Assembly: GCA_002238825.1 (NCBI GenBank)
Contig: MPNC01000015.1
Coordinates: 1-64,000, forward strand
Length of the DNA stretch: 64,000 nucleotides
Source: SAR202 cluster bacterium bin87
GTDB lineage: Bacteria > Chloroflexota > Dehalococcoidia > Lucifugimonadales > UBA3495
Direction of reading: 5' to 3'
Positions 35,640-44,683 of this stretch are shown here, in pieces (the stretch's first letter is position 1; the number at the start of each line of letters is the position of its first letter). The notes under the pieces were generated by a model, which saw nothing but the letters and a program-made list of their open reading frames with translations, searched no databases and had not been told where the DNA came from. The translations under genes and the position numbers were made by a program.

Positions 35640-35880
35640 ATCGGGAGCCATCGCTGACGGATTCCGTAATCCCCCAATGCGAGCAGTCTTATCAGCCTCA
35701 GCCGGTATATCCGGCTACGTCGCCGTCAGGCGAGCAATAGCACTCCGGGATCTTCATCCAGTCCCGGACTCCCGAGCCATCGGGATGAGAACTGCAAGGC
35801 CCAAGGACGAGCAAGCCAAAAGGCAAGCGCCGAAAGCCCGGACGTTCCAAGAACGTCCAACACCTGACGCAGACTTTGGC
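35640..35880 (+). ncRNA. Candidate omega RNA of IscB
   Basis: The 280-bp gene-free stretch between the left repeat and iscB has several strong hairpins: AGCCGG/CCGGCT (35700-35716), TCCCGA/TCGGGA (35770-35785) and GGACGTTC/GAACGTCC (35840-35858). IscB nucleases use an RNA encoded just upstream of their gene, with the guide at its 5' end. The exact ends and guide cannot be set from sequence alone. Confidence 0.6.
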
Positions 35881-35920
35881 GAGGATGCCTCACACCCCAC
35901 AAGGAGTTGACCTTACGGTC

Positions 35921-37330
35921 ATGACCTACACCAACTACCAACCCACACCCGTCTTCAGCTCCGACGGACAGCCCATCATGCCCTGCCACCCGGCTCGCGC
36001 ACGCAAGCTGCTCACCAAGGGCCGCGCCGTCCCGCACCACGTCCGCGGCATCTTCGGCATCCGCATTCTCGACCGCTCCCGCGCCGACTGCCAAGTCCAA
36101 GACGTAGCGCTCAACATCGACACCGGCTCCAGCACCACCGGCTTCGCCGTTGTGTCCGACGACGAGAAAGGCCAACGTACGGTACTCGCCGCCGTCGAAC
36201 TCACGCACCGCGCACGCGTCATCAAAGCCACCATGACCCGGCGCCGACAGCTTCGCCACACCCGACGCGGAAGACTACGCCACCGAGCGCCGCGTTTCAA
36301 CAACCGCCGTCGCAAACCAGGCACTCTCCCACCATCGGTGGACAGCCTGCGCACCGACACCATGCGCGTCGTCAACACCCTGACCAGCATGTACCCGATC
36401 AGCCACATCAGCATCGAGCACAAAAAGTTCGACACTCAGCTGATGGTGTACCCCGACATCAGGTCGGTCGAATACCAGCGCGGCACACTCTTCGGCTGGC
36501 AGATCCGCGCCTACATCCTCGAACGCGACCAGGGCCGCTGCGTCTATTGCCGCCGCTCGCGCGTACGCCTCGAACTGGACCACGTGCGACCACGCGCCAC
36601 CGGCTCCGACCGCGTCGATAACCTGGTCGCCTGTTGCCGCGAGTGCAACGTCAAGAAGGCCAACCAGCCCATCGAGCAGTTCCTCACCGACCAGCCGGAA
36701 CTCCTCAAGCGTATCCTCGAGCGACTGCAACGGTCCAACCTAGCCAGCGCGGCCCACATCAACGCCGCCCTGCCGGCCATCATCCGCGACCTCTGGCAAC
36801 TCGGCCTGCCACTGTCATCGACCGACGCCGCATCCGTTTCCTGGGCACGCCAGCAACTGAACGTACCCAAGACCCACTGCTACGACGCTGCGCTACAGGG
36901 CCACGACTTCACGAGCGTCGTAAGCCTGCCCTCGCGGGTGCTGGTGCTACGACCCAACAATGGCCGCTCCAAGCAGAAGGCCAACGTCGACCGCCACGGG
37001 ACACCCATAGGCCGGCCATTCCGGCAGCAGCAAGCCCTGCAACATCATCTCCGGCGTCACAATCCCGCCGTTGGTCACTCCGACCGTCGCCAGCGACACG
37101 GACCACAACTCATCAGCACCGGAGACACGGTGAGATTCACGCACCAAGACGTTTTACACACCGGCCGCGCCGTTATCAAGAGTGCAGGCCGCAGAGTGGC
37201 CATTCACGGCACGAAGCCCGAGATCAGCACCAAGATCGAACGATGCAGCCGACTGGCTCGCAACCCCAAATGGGTAATCCGCAGAGCAGCGCCCTCACAG
37301 CAGACCCGTGCGGAAGCAGCTACCAAATAA
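35921..37330 (+). CDS. iscB: IscB, RNA-guided RuvC-HNH nuclease
   Basis: This 469-aa protein is an ancestor-type relative of Cas9. In order: the PLMP domain (PVFSSDGQPIMPCHPARARKLLTKGRAV), RuvC-I with NIDTGSSTTGFAVV, an Arg-rich bridge helix (TRRRQLRHTRRGRLRHR), RuvC-II (ISIEHKKFD), an HNH domain (CVYCRR...LELDHVRPRATGSDRVDNLVACCRECN), RuvC-III with THCYDAAL, and a C-terminal domain. All catalytic positions appear intact, so it is probably active. ATG 35921 opens the PLMP domain and follows AAGGAG at a rather long spacing. No TnpA is nearby, so mobility would need help in trans. Confidence 0.93.
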   Translation: MTYTNYQPTPVFSSDGQPIMPCHPARARKLLTKGRAVPHHVRGIFGIRILDRSRADCQVQDVALNIDTGSSTTGFAVVSDDEKGQRTVLAAVELTHRARVIKATMTRRRQLRHTRRGRLRHRAPRFNNRRRKPGTLPPSVDSLRTDTMRVVNTLTSMYPISHISIEHKKFDTQLMVYPDIRSVEYQRGTLFGWQIRAYILERDQGRCVYCRRSRVRLELDHVRPRATGSDRVDNLVACCRECNVKKANQPIEQFLTDQPELLKRILERLQRSNLASAAHINAALPAIIRDLWQLGLPLSSTDAASVSWARQQLNVPKTHCYDAALQGHDFTSVVSLPSRVLVLRPNNGRSKQKANVDRHGTPIGRPFRQQQALQHHLRRHNPAVGHSDRRQRHGPQLISTGDTVRFTHQDVLHTGRAVIKSAGRRVAIHGTKPEISTKIERCSRLARNPKWVIRRAAPSQQTRAEAATK

Positions 37331-37373
37331 ATCCACCAAATGAGACCCACGCGACGTATCCCGTCACCGAAAT

Positions 37374-37393
37374 CCCTACTTGAACAATCCTAC
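37374..37393 (+). repeat. Right inverted repeat of the IscB element
   Basis: CCCTACTTGAACAATCCTAC lies 44 bp after the iscB stop and is the exact complement of the left repeat. Confidence 0.85.
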
Positions 37394-37643
37394 AAGTAAT
37401 AGCGGCTTCAAAACTCCAATCCAAGTGGAATTACCCAACGACGAACTGCGTGGCTACAGCGAGGCGCTGGGGCTGTACTTCTGCTGGCGGCAAGGACGGC
37501 TGGACTGGTACGACCCCAACGCCGCGGATTACATCCCAAGCCTGGAGTCCGAGCGTGAGCGCGCCAACACCGAACGGCAGTTGCGCCAGCAGGCGGAAGA
37601 AAGGGTACGCCAGTTGGAAGCGGAACTGCGTCAGCGCGGCTGA
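37394..37643 (+). pseudogene. C-terminal remnant of a Uma2-like endonuclease gene
   Basis: After the right repeat the frame reads GYSEALGLYFCWRQGRLDWYDP and ends in a charged coiled coil (ERERANTERQLRQQAEERVRQLEAEL). This matches the tail typical of Uma2-family (PD-(D/E)XK) proteins, in which a strand region is followed by a long coiled coil. The catalytic N-terminal part is missing. The only start codon in frame is a TTG inside the inverted repeat. It is probably a relic truncated at the element boundary. Confidence 0.6.
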
Positions 37644-37797
37644 CCAGTCGCCGAGCGCAACTCCGCGTCATCGTGCTGGGTACGAAGCAGAAGCGCGGAA
37701 CCGTCGAACACCTGCACTCCATCGGTAACTGCTCCCTGCCACTTGGACAAACAACCCGCGAAGCCACCAGCTGACAGCAGCGCACAAAGGGCCACCC

Positions 37798-38106
37798 ATG
37801 TGTTACATGCCGAATCTCAGAAGCAGAACCTGCCGCTTCGGACCCATAATCACCGAACGCAAGCTTGTACGAAAATGCGTCTTCTGCAACCGGCGCCGCC
37901 CCCACAACGTCTCCTACCTCAACGAGAACGCGCACCCGTCCTGCCCCGCGCTCAACACCCCCGGACACCTCATCATCGAGCCCGACCAACCCCTGAAGCC
38001 GGCGTTCGAATACAACGGCCTACTCATCGCCAAGGACCACAAAGGCCGCGTCGCACAGGTCTGGATTCCACCCGACGACCCACGCCGAAAAGGCACATCA
38101 GCGTGA
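37798..38106 (+). CDS. Small Cys-containing protein of unknown function
   Basis: This 102-aa basic protein has a CVFCNRRRPHNVSYL knuckle and a later conserved-looking block (EYNGLLIAKDHKGRVAQVWIPPDD). A small zinc-binding fold is plausible. It follows the Uma2 remnant on the same strand. A microORF near 44.45 kb has a similar CLSCNRRI motif. I do not recognise the family. Confidence 0.45.
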   Translation: MCYMPNLRSRTCRFGPIITERKLVRKCVFCNRRRPHNVSYLNENAHPSCPALNTPGHLIIEPDQPLKPAFEYNGLLIAKDHKGRVAQVWIPPDDPRRKGTSA

Positions 38107-38204
38107 GCACCCAAGCCCAGAACCCATCCTCAAGCACCGCCGGCGCGTGATCCCCGAGGCGACTAAAACGCCACCGGTGATTGGCCAGTTCACTGCCCTG
38201 CTTT

Positions 38205-38335
38205 CATCCTAACGGCGCCCTGTGGCGCCGTTTTCGCGTGAGTGGCACATTTCGCCTCAAGACCCCGAAAGCGCGCCTGTGGGCAGTCTATGGCCGAAAC
38301 TCGGGCACTCTGGCAACATTTTGCAAAGCGTCAAT
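38205..38335 (+). repeat. Leader-type repeat, solitary copy
   Basis: The AACGGCGCC/GGCGCCGTT hairpin at 38211-38232 is followed by TTCGCGTGAGTGGCACATTTCGCCTCAAG and GGCCGAAACTCGGGCACTCTGGCAACATTTTGCAAAGCG, the same order as the copies before the A genes. The remainder of 38107-38686 has no gene I trust. Confidence 0.75.
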
Positions 38336-38686
38336 CAGCCTCAGTCCATCCTCACGCCTACCGGGTTTGTGTAATCCGCCGAACCGGAATAATCCAACGA
38401 CCACGCACCCCGCCTCCTCAACTCATCAGCGACGCTAACGCCGCACCAATGCCGGATTTCAGGCGGCTCCAAAGCACCGCCTAACAGCCCTGCAACTACC
38501 GCGTCCCGGGGCCATTTCCTCTCTTGCGTTATCATCAAAGAGTGCGGCTTTCCCTGAAAACGCTACATTGACAAACCAGCAATCTGAGTGAGCAAAACAT
38601 GCCCTTCGGTTTGGAACTTAGTGCATTTGACGCCCTTCTCGTCACCGCCTTTCTTTCCTATTTGGCGGGCGGGCTCACGGCTGCCC

Positions 38687-38914
38687 TCACTCTATTCTTG
38701 GCTCTGGAATGTTCAAAGCCCAGATCAGGCAAGCAACGGCGACGAATCCAATGGCCAATAAAGCAACAACCGGCCGATGGCGTATAAACAACGGACGCAG
38801 ACAAGCCGGAATCAGTCGAGGCCAATTCCAGTACAGGATCGTCAGAATCAGCACCACCACGAAAACAAATGCGAAAAAGGCGGTAGTGCCCGCCAATATC
38901 CATCCCAAGTACAT
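38687..38914 (-). CDS. Small two-helix membrane protein
   Basis: This 75-aa protein has two clear transmembrane helices (LAGTTAFFAFVFVVVLILTILYW and VVALLAIGFVAVACLIWAL) joined by a basic loop. A GAGAGGGGG sequence precedes ATG 38914. The opposite-strand ORF 38599-38787 overlaps it and is also hydrophobic, but it is shorter and less convincing. The function is unknown. Confidence 0.5.
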   Translation of the reverse strand: MYLGWILAGTTAFFAFVFVVVLILTILYWNWPRLIPACLRPLFIRHRPVVALLAIGFVAVACLIWALNIPEPRIE

Positions 38915-38972
38915 GAGCCCCCTCTCATCCCCGTCGGTGGTGTCGCCAAACCCTCGCCGACGGGGATAATCT

Positions 38973-39303
38973 TTGCCTGTACTAATCGCGGTGATAATAC
39001 TCGCCGGTCCAACCAGGTGCCAGCGAATTGGCCATCAGTTCCGGATAATGATGGCGCCCCTGCTCAAACTGTCGGGGTACCAAGCCTGGTGCTGCGGCTT
39101 CGCCAACCGTCTGCCCGACGGCTCGATCATCGAGACGACGCGCAACTTCCACCTGGACCACCTCAACCCAGTCAGCAAAGCGGGCACCAGCCGCCAGATC
39201 GTGAACCGCGCGCCGCTCTGCCCGTACCATCATGAAGAGCAACCGCCGCCTGCACCTGGCCGAATACCGTGAGGAAATCCGCAAGTGCGGAGAATTATGT
39301 TGA
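38973..39303 (+). pseudogene. Frameshifted HNH-domain gene remnant
   Basis: The frame reads YQAWCCGFANRLPDGSIIE, NFHLDHLNPVSKAG, NRAPLCPYHH, which is an HNH motif with zinc Cys residues as found in HNH insertions of DNA methyltransferases and nucleases. Near 39232 the expected continuation (KSNRRLHLAEYREEIRKCGELC) moves to another frame and stops at 39303. It lacks a credible N-terminus and is probably a dead fragment. Confidence 0.55.
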
Positions 39304-39589
39304 ACGACTCTCGGACCTGATAAACCTCACGGAAGCCGCCCAGCGCACGCTGGACATCTACTCGGCGCGGCAACCGCAGAAGACGCCAGCTGGAATCGCT
39401 TAGCACAGCGGCGGCCCCGTGTAATTCATGCGCCAGACCGGCAACCATTCAGCGTTACCGGAACCAGCGAACCCAGCCCGAGAAGAGCAAATGATGATTA
39501 CGGCAACAGCCGTAACCCAAAACGCCCCAAGGTTCCGCGCCACAACAAACCCTACCACGGACAACGGAGCAGCCAGCTTTGTTCTCGGC

Positions 39590-39808
39590 CCACGCTTTCA
39601 CCCCAACGGCGCCCTGAGGCGCCGTTTCCGCGTGAGTGGCACATTTCCGCCTCAAGGCCGCGAAAGCGCGCCCGGGAGCAGTCTACGGCCGAAACTGGGC
39701 ATGCTGGCAACATTCTGCCGAGCGCAGACCGCCGCCGACCTGTGCCCGTGTCGCCCGCGACGCCATGACCTCTGGGGAACCCACGCCCTGATAAACAGGA
39801 GAGCCTGA
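39590..39808 (+). repeat. Leader-type repeat upstream of A copy 2
   Basis: The AACGGCGCC/GGCGCCGTT hairpin at 39605-39626 is followed by CGCGTGAGTGGCACATTTCCGCCTCAAGG and GGCCGAAACTGGGCATGCTGGCAACATTCTGC. The distance from hairpin to A start codon is 183 bp, against 185 bp at the third copy. Confidence 0.78.
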
Positions 39809-40921
39809 ATGACACAGCTTGAACTCACCTACCACCAGATGTTCCCCAAGGAAGGAGACCCAGGCTGGCACGCCGGCCACCTGCCCGACGGCCGCCGCGT
39901 ACACGCCTCGGCCATACCCTGCCACCCTGGAGAACTCCACTGGTCGGGCAGCGTCGAGGACCCCGACGCCTGCGAGTGTGACGGCGCCGGCGCCTGCAAC
40001 CTCTGCCTGATCCGGCAACACGGCGGCCTCGTCTTCACCAGGGTCACCGGCTGCTACCGGTCGGCCAACAGCGCCGTCCGCGCCCTGAAGTTCTGGGCCG
40101 CCAATCCCGACGCGCCGCCGCCTCCGGCGCCCTTCAGCTGCGGCTGGGCCACCATGAAGGCCCTCCTGTGCGACAACGTCCCAGGAGCGCCCCCAATGCC
40201 GCTTGGCACCACCGACCAGCACCAGCCCATGCTCCTGCCTCGCGACACTGATCAACCGCCGGAACGCCCCAGCCAAGGCCACTTCCGGCGCGAACTCTCC
40301 GGTTATGACCACCCCCACAACATCTGGCGCGACATGATGATGGAACAGATCACGCCTGAATCACTCGACGAGTGCTCAGAATCGGGACACCCGAGGCAGG
40401 CGTGGCTCATCCTGTTGAACCAGATGGAGGAAGCCACCACCTGCCCGGTCTGCGGACAGATGCCGAACTTCTGGGAGAAGTCGTCCGGCGACGACCGCGT
40501 ACTCCCCCACGACGGCATCAGCGAGATAATCAACGAAACTCACATGGCGATGCACGAGGTCTTCATAAAAGACCGCCACCCCGAAATAACCTTCACGTTC
40601 CAGTCGGAAGTGTTCGAGTACGCAAAGGCATGGCCTAAACCCGGATCGACCAACCTGACGCGTCTGCCATACCCAGGCGACGACGCCATCACGCTCCGGT
40701 GGTTTCGCGACGAATGGAACCAACGCGACGCCCTGGGCGAAAACGAAGTACTGCTGGATCCCTACACCAAAGAACCGCTCACCGACGAGACACTGCGCGT
40801 GTTCATGGCCGAGTGCCACGACGAAGGATTCTCCTACGAGAGTTCGGCCACCGACATCGTGAACGCCACCAGGGGCATCGAAGACGACGACGATGAAGAT
40901 GATGACGGTGATGACTGCTGA
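39809..40921 (+). CDS. A-family Cys-rich protein (copy 2)
   Basis: This 370-aa protein has the N-terminal ELTYHQMFPKEGDPGWHAGHLPDGRRVHA block, CECDGAGACNLCLIR, VTGCYRSANSAVRALKFW and CGWATMKALLCD, then SLDECSESGHPRQAWLI, CPVCGQMPNFWEK, and a C-terminal part with WPKPGSTNLTRLPYPGDDAITLRWFRDEW and a poly-acidic tail. It is nearly collinear with the protein at 50649 up to that protein's HNH domain. It is probably zinc-binding and soluble. GGAGAG precedes ATG 39809. The B gene follows on the same strand. The function is unknown. Confidence 0.8.
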   Translation: MTQLELTYHQMFPKEGDPGWHAGHLPDGRRVHASAIPCHPGELHWSGSVEDPDACECDGAGACNLCLIRQHGGLVFTRVTGCYRSANSAVRALKFWAANPDAPPPPAPFSCGWATMKALLCDNVPGAPPMPLGTTDQHQPMLLPRDTDQPPERPSQGHFRRELSGYDHPHNIWRDMMMEQITPESLDECSESGHPRQAWLILLNQMEEATTCPVCGQMPNFWEKSSGDDRVLPHDGISEIINETHMAMHEVFIKDRHPEITFTFQSEVFEYAKAWPKPGSTNLTRLPYPGDDAITLRWFRDEWNQRDALGENEVLLDPYTKEPLTDETLRVFMAECHDEGFSYESSATDIVNATRGIEDDDDEDDDGDDC

Positions 40922-41274
40922 ATACGCCGGCGACCCTCGAACGCCGGGCGACTGACCTTCGGGGCGCGCCTCACGGCTCACGCCATCCGTTCACCGGAGC
41001 ACCCCATAACCTTCACAGTTTCCCGTTGCCCGGGCCATGGAAAACTGAATCACCGATCACGTAGAATCAAGTCGCGCCGTCCTGCGCCCGTCACTCCGGC
41101 TGCCTCACCAACAGCTGCAATGGATTGACGGTTTTCGGAGCCGCCGATGCCATGTCGGCGGCTTCACCTTGTTTTACGTCCTGACTTTGTTGACCGCGAG
41201 CCGTTACGAGCCGTTACAATCAAAGTATTCCGCTGGAGGATGGTACCTCCGGCAATACATAAGGACGGCGACCC

Positions 41275-43137
41275 ATGGCACAGGCAACGGCCGGCTTGGC
41301 TGGCAACGAACCTATTGCTCTCTACGCAGGCATCGGGGACCACACCCAACCGCAGGACCTCCGCCTCGTTCCACTGGACTCCCTGGATGGCCCTGCACTC
41401 GAGCAGCTGCTGGCGCCACTGCTTGAAAATCCGGCATTCGCGGAAATGCTGGCCAACTTCGGAACCGGCGACGTCAAAGCCCAAGCACCGGACGAAGCCC
41501 GGCCTGAGGAGAAGCTTGAGAGTCCTGTAAGCGACATGGAAAACACCATGGTCACCGATGACGTCACTAACCAGGACCAACCAGAGGCCAACCACGGAGC
41601 GCAGCAGAACACCCAGACAGCCACGACCGGTAAGAACCGGCAAGACGGCGGCGCCAGCTCCCGAAACCGAGCCAGCAAGAAAGCCAACGCCAGTCAGGAA
41701 ACAGCATTCAGCTCGCCCGGCACCAAGGCCACCAAGAAAAAGGAAACTACCAAGGAGAGCAATCCACCAGCCAAGAAATCTGCCACCAAAGGGAAGACTA
41801 AACCTCAAAATGTCGACATCCGCTGTACGGAACCCCCTCCTACGAAAGACGAACAGCGGAACACGACATTTCCAGCAAATGATCCTGAATTTCCCTACTC
41901 CATCAACTTGGAATTCACGCCCCCGTCACAGGCCAGTAATCCAGATTGGCACTGCGAAAAGCTCGGGTGGTACTACAACCTACTGGCGCAACCAGCAAGC
42001 AATGGAAAGCGCGTGCCACTTCCTTGCATGAAGTGCCCCGGTTGCATCCGCTACGAGCTCTCCCTGAAGTCGCTTCAGTACGGAGAAGGCGCACCTGCTC
42101 AACTCCAAACCGTCATGGAGTTCAAAGCCCGCACGGCCAATAAGGCGAGAAAATTCACCGGCAATAGACAGCATGCCCGGCGACTACCAGGCGCCCGCCG
42201 CGTGAGCTTCCTGGATCAAAAGAACTTGCGCAACGACGAGGACGGGACCAGGAAATCTTGCCAAGGCGTGCTGATCTGGGATGGACCAATCCCTGAGCAG
42301 ACGCGGAACCAGATGGAGAAACACGCCCACAAGAACAAAATGACCCACGTGAAAATCTACGTCATGGCAGTGGGCGACACCAAACTGCAGCAGCTGCTGC
42401 CTACCAGGCTGCGACTGCCTGGTCAGACTATCAACACGTGCCACTTCAGCGCAGGCTGGGCGAAGAAGCGAGTACTCTTTAGCGACTGGCGCGACGGCCT
42501 GTGTCGAGTAGTGGGAATCGCCGATGGCGGAGATCCAGTAACCGAATTCTGGCAACCCCTACGAGCGCAGCGCGTTGAGGAATCCTGGGAGCCTAGATTC
42601 GCCTTCGAGTGGGACAACGACCTGACGCCCGAAGAGCGCGAATGGGAACGCCAATGGGCGATGCCGTACCTCCACCGAGCACGGTACGTCAACTTCCTCG
42701 ACTGGTTCTTCTCCATGTCCGGCAGAGCACTGGAAATGACCAGAGCCTGCATCAACGGGATCCTAAACGGAGGGGACCCGAACCTCGAAGCGCTGCGCAA
42801 ATGGACAAAGGCCCCAAAGCAGATGGTATTGGAAACAGCAGCATTCCTGATGGGAGAACGGGACCCGGAACCTGCGCTAACGCTGGCAGCCGAGAGGCTG
42901 GGGTTCATCAGCATGCTAGAGAATACGCCGGACCGGCACATCAACTCCGAGTTCCTCGCCGAACTGACGGACAAACTGCCGCAATTGCTGAAGGTCACAG
43001 GGCCACACGTGCCACTGCACCTGATAAACCGCACATCCGAACCGAAAAACGTCTACGCTCAGCTGAACGCCAACTACCCGAAGCCCACCGCGTCGAATGA
43101 GCCTCACCGTGACGCCGAACTAGCCATGGTGGCTTAA
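41275..43137 (+). CDS. B-family protein (copy 2)
   Basis: This 620-aa protein has about 200 N-terminal residues that are disordered and rich in Lys/Ala/Thr (KKANASQETAF...KSATKGKTK), like a histone H1-type tail. It then has VPLPCMKCPGCIRYELSLKSLQY, LPGARRVSFLDQ, LIWDGPIP, TINTCHFSAGW and a helical end (RARYVNFLDWFF... RDPEPALTLAAERLGFI). These blocks align clearly with the protein at 52200. The PCxKCxxC cluster recalls the Cys cluster of some ssDNA-phage replication initiators, but I see no HUH or Tyr motif to support that. It follows A copy 2 by 353 bp. Confidence 0.72.
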   Translation: MAQATAGLAGNEPIALYAGIGDHTQPQDLRLVPLDSLDGPALEQLLAPLLENPAFAEMLANFGTGDVKAQAPDEARPEEKLESPVSDMENTMVTDDVTNQDQPEANHGAQQNTQTATTGKNRQDGGASSRNRASKKANASQETAFSSPGTKATKKKETTKESNPPAKKSATKGKTKPQNVDIRCTEPPPTKDEQRNTTFPANDPEFPYSINLEFTPPSQASNPDWHCEKLGWYYNLLAQPASNGKRVPLPCMKCPGCIRYELSLKSLQYGEGAPAQLQTVMEFKARTANKARKFTGNRQHARRLPGARRVSFLDQKNLRNDEDGTRKSCQGVLIWDGPIPEQTRNQMEKHAHKNKMTHVKIYVMAVGDTKLQQLLPTRLRLPGQTINTCHFSAGWAKKRVLFSDWRDGLCRVVGIADGGDPVTEFWQPLRAQRVEESWEPRFAFEWDNDLTPEEREWERQWAMPYLHRARYVNFLDWFFSMSGRALEMTRACINGILNGGDPNLEALRKWTKAPKQMVLETAAFLMGERDPEPALTLAAERLGFISMLENTPDRHINSEFLAELTDKLPQLLKVTGPHVPLHLINRTSEPKNVYAQLNANYPKPTASNEPHRDAELAMVA

Positions 43138-43209
43138 CTCAAGCCGGATCAGCCACGCCGGCGTCGTTACGCTCAAGACCAAGCCCAGCTATGCCCACCG
43201 TGCCCAATC

Positions 43210-43315
43210 AGCCACGCAGAGGCCCGTTCTACGCGCAGCAGGGAAACCTGCGCCAGACCCGTTGGAGGGCCGCACAGCGGCTCCAACGCCGAAACTGGGC
43301 ACCCTGGCAAAAGAG
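43210..43315 (+). repeat. GGCCGCACAGCGGCT repeat (copy 1)
   Basis: CGCAGAGGCCCGTTCTACGC, GGGCCGCACAGCGGCTCCAACGCCGAAACTGGGCACCCTGGC recurs at 44085-44205. Its 3' end resembles the GGCCGAAACTGGGCA...CTGGCAAC tail of the leader-type repeat. Confidence 0.65.
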
Positions 43316-43367
43316 CAGGCTCCGGCCTGCCCACAGGCAGCAAGCCCGCATGGGGCAAAGGACCGGA

Positions 43368-43739
43368 ATGGGAACTTTCCGAATAACCGTTGAGATTGCC
43401 GACGCACGAGGCCAGCACTTCGAAGCAGTCGAAATGCTGGTGGATACCGGCGCCACATTCACCAAGGTCCCCAGAGACCTGCTGGAACGGCTGGGCGTCC
43501 CCGTCGAAAGCACCTACACCGCCGAGCTCGCCGACGGGAGCCGCGTGCCGCGCACCCGAGGCAGGACCATGATCCGCCTACAGGGGAAGGAGTTCCCCAC
43601 ACCGGTGACCTTCGGAGAAGACGGGGAACAGAAACTGCTGGGGGCCATGGCCCTGGAAGACGCCATGCTGGCCGTCGACCCGCACTCGAAGAGGCTGATA
43701 CCGGTCGACGCCCTGGAGATGACCAGCACCGAAACATGA
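43368..43739 (+). CDS. Retropepsin-like aspartic protease
   Basis: This 123-aa protein has the catalytic VDTGATFTKVP motif at about residue 25, a flap-like region (ELADGSRVPRTRGRT) and the closing LLGAMALED motif. It is a stand-alone clan AA protease expected to dimerise. I start at ATG 43368 because AAGGA lies 7 nt upstream; the in-frame ATG 43350 lacks a site. It follows a repeat copy and B copy 2. It is not closely similar to the protease at 3558 and has no small partner gene. Confidence 0.75.
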   Translation: MGTFRITVEIADARGQHFEAVEMLVDTGATFTKVPRDLLERLGVPVESTYTAELADGSRVPRTRGRTMIRLQGKEFPTPVTFGEDGEQKLLGAMALEDAMLAVDPHSKRLIPVDALEMTSTET

Positions 43740-44084
43740 ACGCCGGAGCCCCCACCAAGCGACAACAGGACAAATGCCCCGTCGCGCCCATGATGCGCGA
43801 GTTCCTGCGGCCTGGCTGGTTTTCAGTCGTTCAACGGGTTCCGCCAGCTGTTCAGCAACACAGCGAATTCCCGCGCCTCGTCCTCCCTGACGGCCTCTCC
43901 AGCCTCAGGTGGATGATTCACCTCCAGGGACTCCGACGGCCTCTCCGGCGCTCCAGCGCGGTTTTCTGCCTGACGGCCGCCGCCCGACGGCTCCGCCGTA
44001 CGACATCAACTACGGGGCGACCAGTTCCGTTGCCATCGCGGCCAAGCCCAACCCAACGACGCCCACCGTGTCCAAATAGACACG

Positions 44085-44205
44085 CTGAGGCCCGTTCTAC
44101 GCACAGCGGGGAAAATCTGCAACGGACCCGTCAGAGGGCCGCACAGCGGCTCTGGCGCCGAAACTGGGGCACTCTGGCGGAGTTCAGCAAAGCATCAGCG
44201 GCTAC
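44085..44205 (+). repeat. GGCCGCACAGCGGCT repeat (copy 2)
   Basis: ACGCTGAGGCCCGTTCTACGCACAGCGGGGAAAATCTGC and GAGGGCCGCACAGCGGCTCTGGCGCCGAAACTGGGGCACTCTGGC match 43210-43315. Confidence 0.65.
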
Positions 44206-44317
44206 CTGCGCAGGTCCCGTCACCGGCAGCGAAACACCGCAAGCACCGACCAACGGCGCCGTAGGCCGCCACCGACGACGAGGCGGCCGGTCGTCTTGCG
44301 GGAGTCCAGCGCCCCGA

Positions 44318-44420
44318 ATTCCCGCGCCACAGCGCCCCAGGGAAGCTCCAGCACCGTCGGCTGGAATTTCCACCATCAGGCAGTCCAACGGCCTCTCCAT
44401 GGCTCCTGTGCGGTTTCCTG
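44318..44420 (+). repeat. Structured repeat copy
   Basis: GCGCCCCGAATTCCCGCGCCACAGCGCCCC, then GGGAAGCTCCAGCACCGTCGG and GGCCTCTCCATGGCTCCTGTGCGG follow the order of the repeat at 25381, in the opposite orientation. The 43740-45236 gap is mostly made of such repeats. Confidence 0.65.
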
Positions 44421-44522
44421 ACAACCCGCGAAGGAAGACCAACCCATGCCTGTCAGCAAGTACCGAGTGCGCAGCCCATGCCTGTCCTGCAACCGCCGGA
44501 TCAGTGACCGGCCGTCGTAGTC

Positions 44523-44648
44523 GTGACGACTGTCAGAGAGGATGACCACCAGCCCAAGGCTTACCTCGTCCACGAGGGATGCCAGAGCGCCATGCTGCGC
44601 GAGCTCCCGTTCGATGGCGAACCTGATCCAGAAACAGGAAGAAGCTGA
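44523..44648 (+). CDS. Possible 41-codon small protein
   Basis: A GTG-initiated frame reads TTVREDDHQPKAYLVHEGCQSAMLRELPF and ends before the next repeat. The composition looks protein-like and acidic. There is no good ribosome-binding site and no recognised family, so this is only a candidate in an otherwise repeat-filled gap. Confidence 0.25.
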   Translation: MTTVREDDHQPKAYLVHEGCQSAMLRELPFDGEPDPETGRS

Positions 44649-44683
44649 CGCTGCACCAGCGACCACGGACGCCATCGGCCACG

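Larger units (their letters stand above)
35617..37393 (+). mobile_element. IscB (OMEGA) element bounded by 20-bp inverted repeats
   Basis: GTAGGATTGTTCAAGTAGGG at 35617-35636 is exactly complementary to CCCTACTTGAACAATCCTAC at 37374-37393. Between them are a structured RNA region and a full-length iscB, with no transposase. The flanks are the Panacea partner ORF on the left and the tail of a Uma2-like gene on the right, which are unrelated, so the insertion was imprecise or followed by rearrangement. Known IscB genes usually belong to IS200/IS605-like elements without such inverted repeats. Confidence 0.7.

Noticed and set aside
35383-37643. IscB element inserted cleanly into a Uma2 gene
   Set aside because: The right flank is a Uma2-like tail, but the left flank is an unrelated ORF next to a Panacea gene and no target duplication is visible.
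41275-43137. B-family proteins as HUH or microvirus-type replication initiators
   Set aside because: The PCxKCxxC cluster is suggestive, but I could not see the HUH pair or catalytic Tyr motifs in any of the three copies, so I left the function open.
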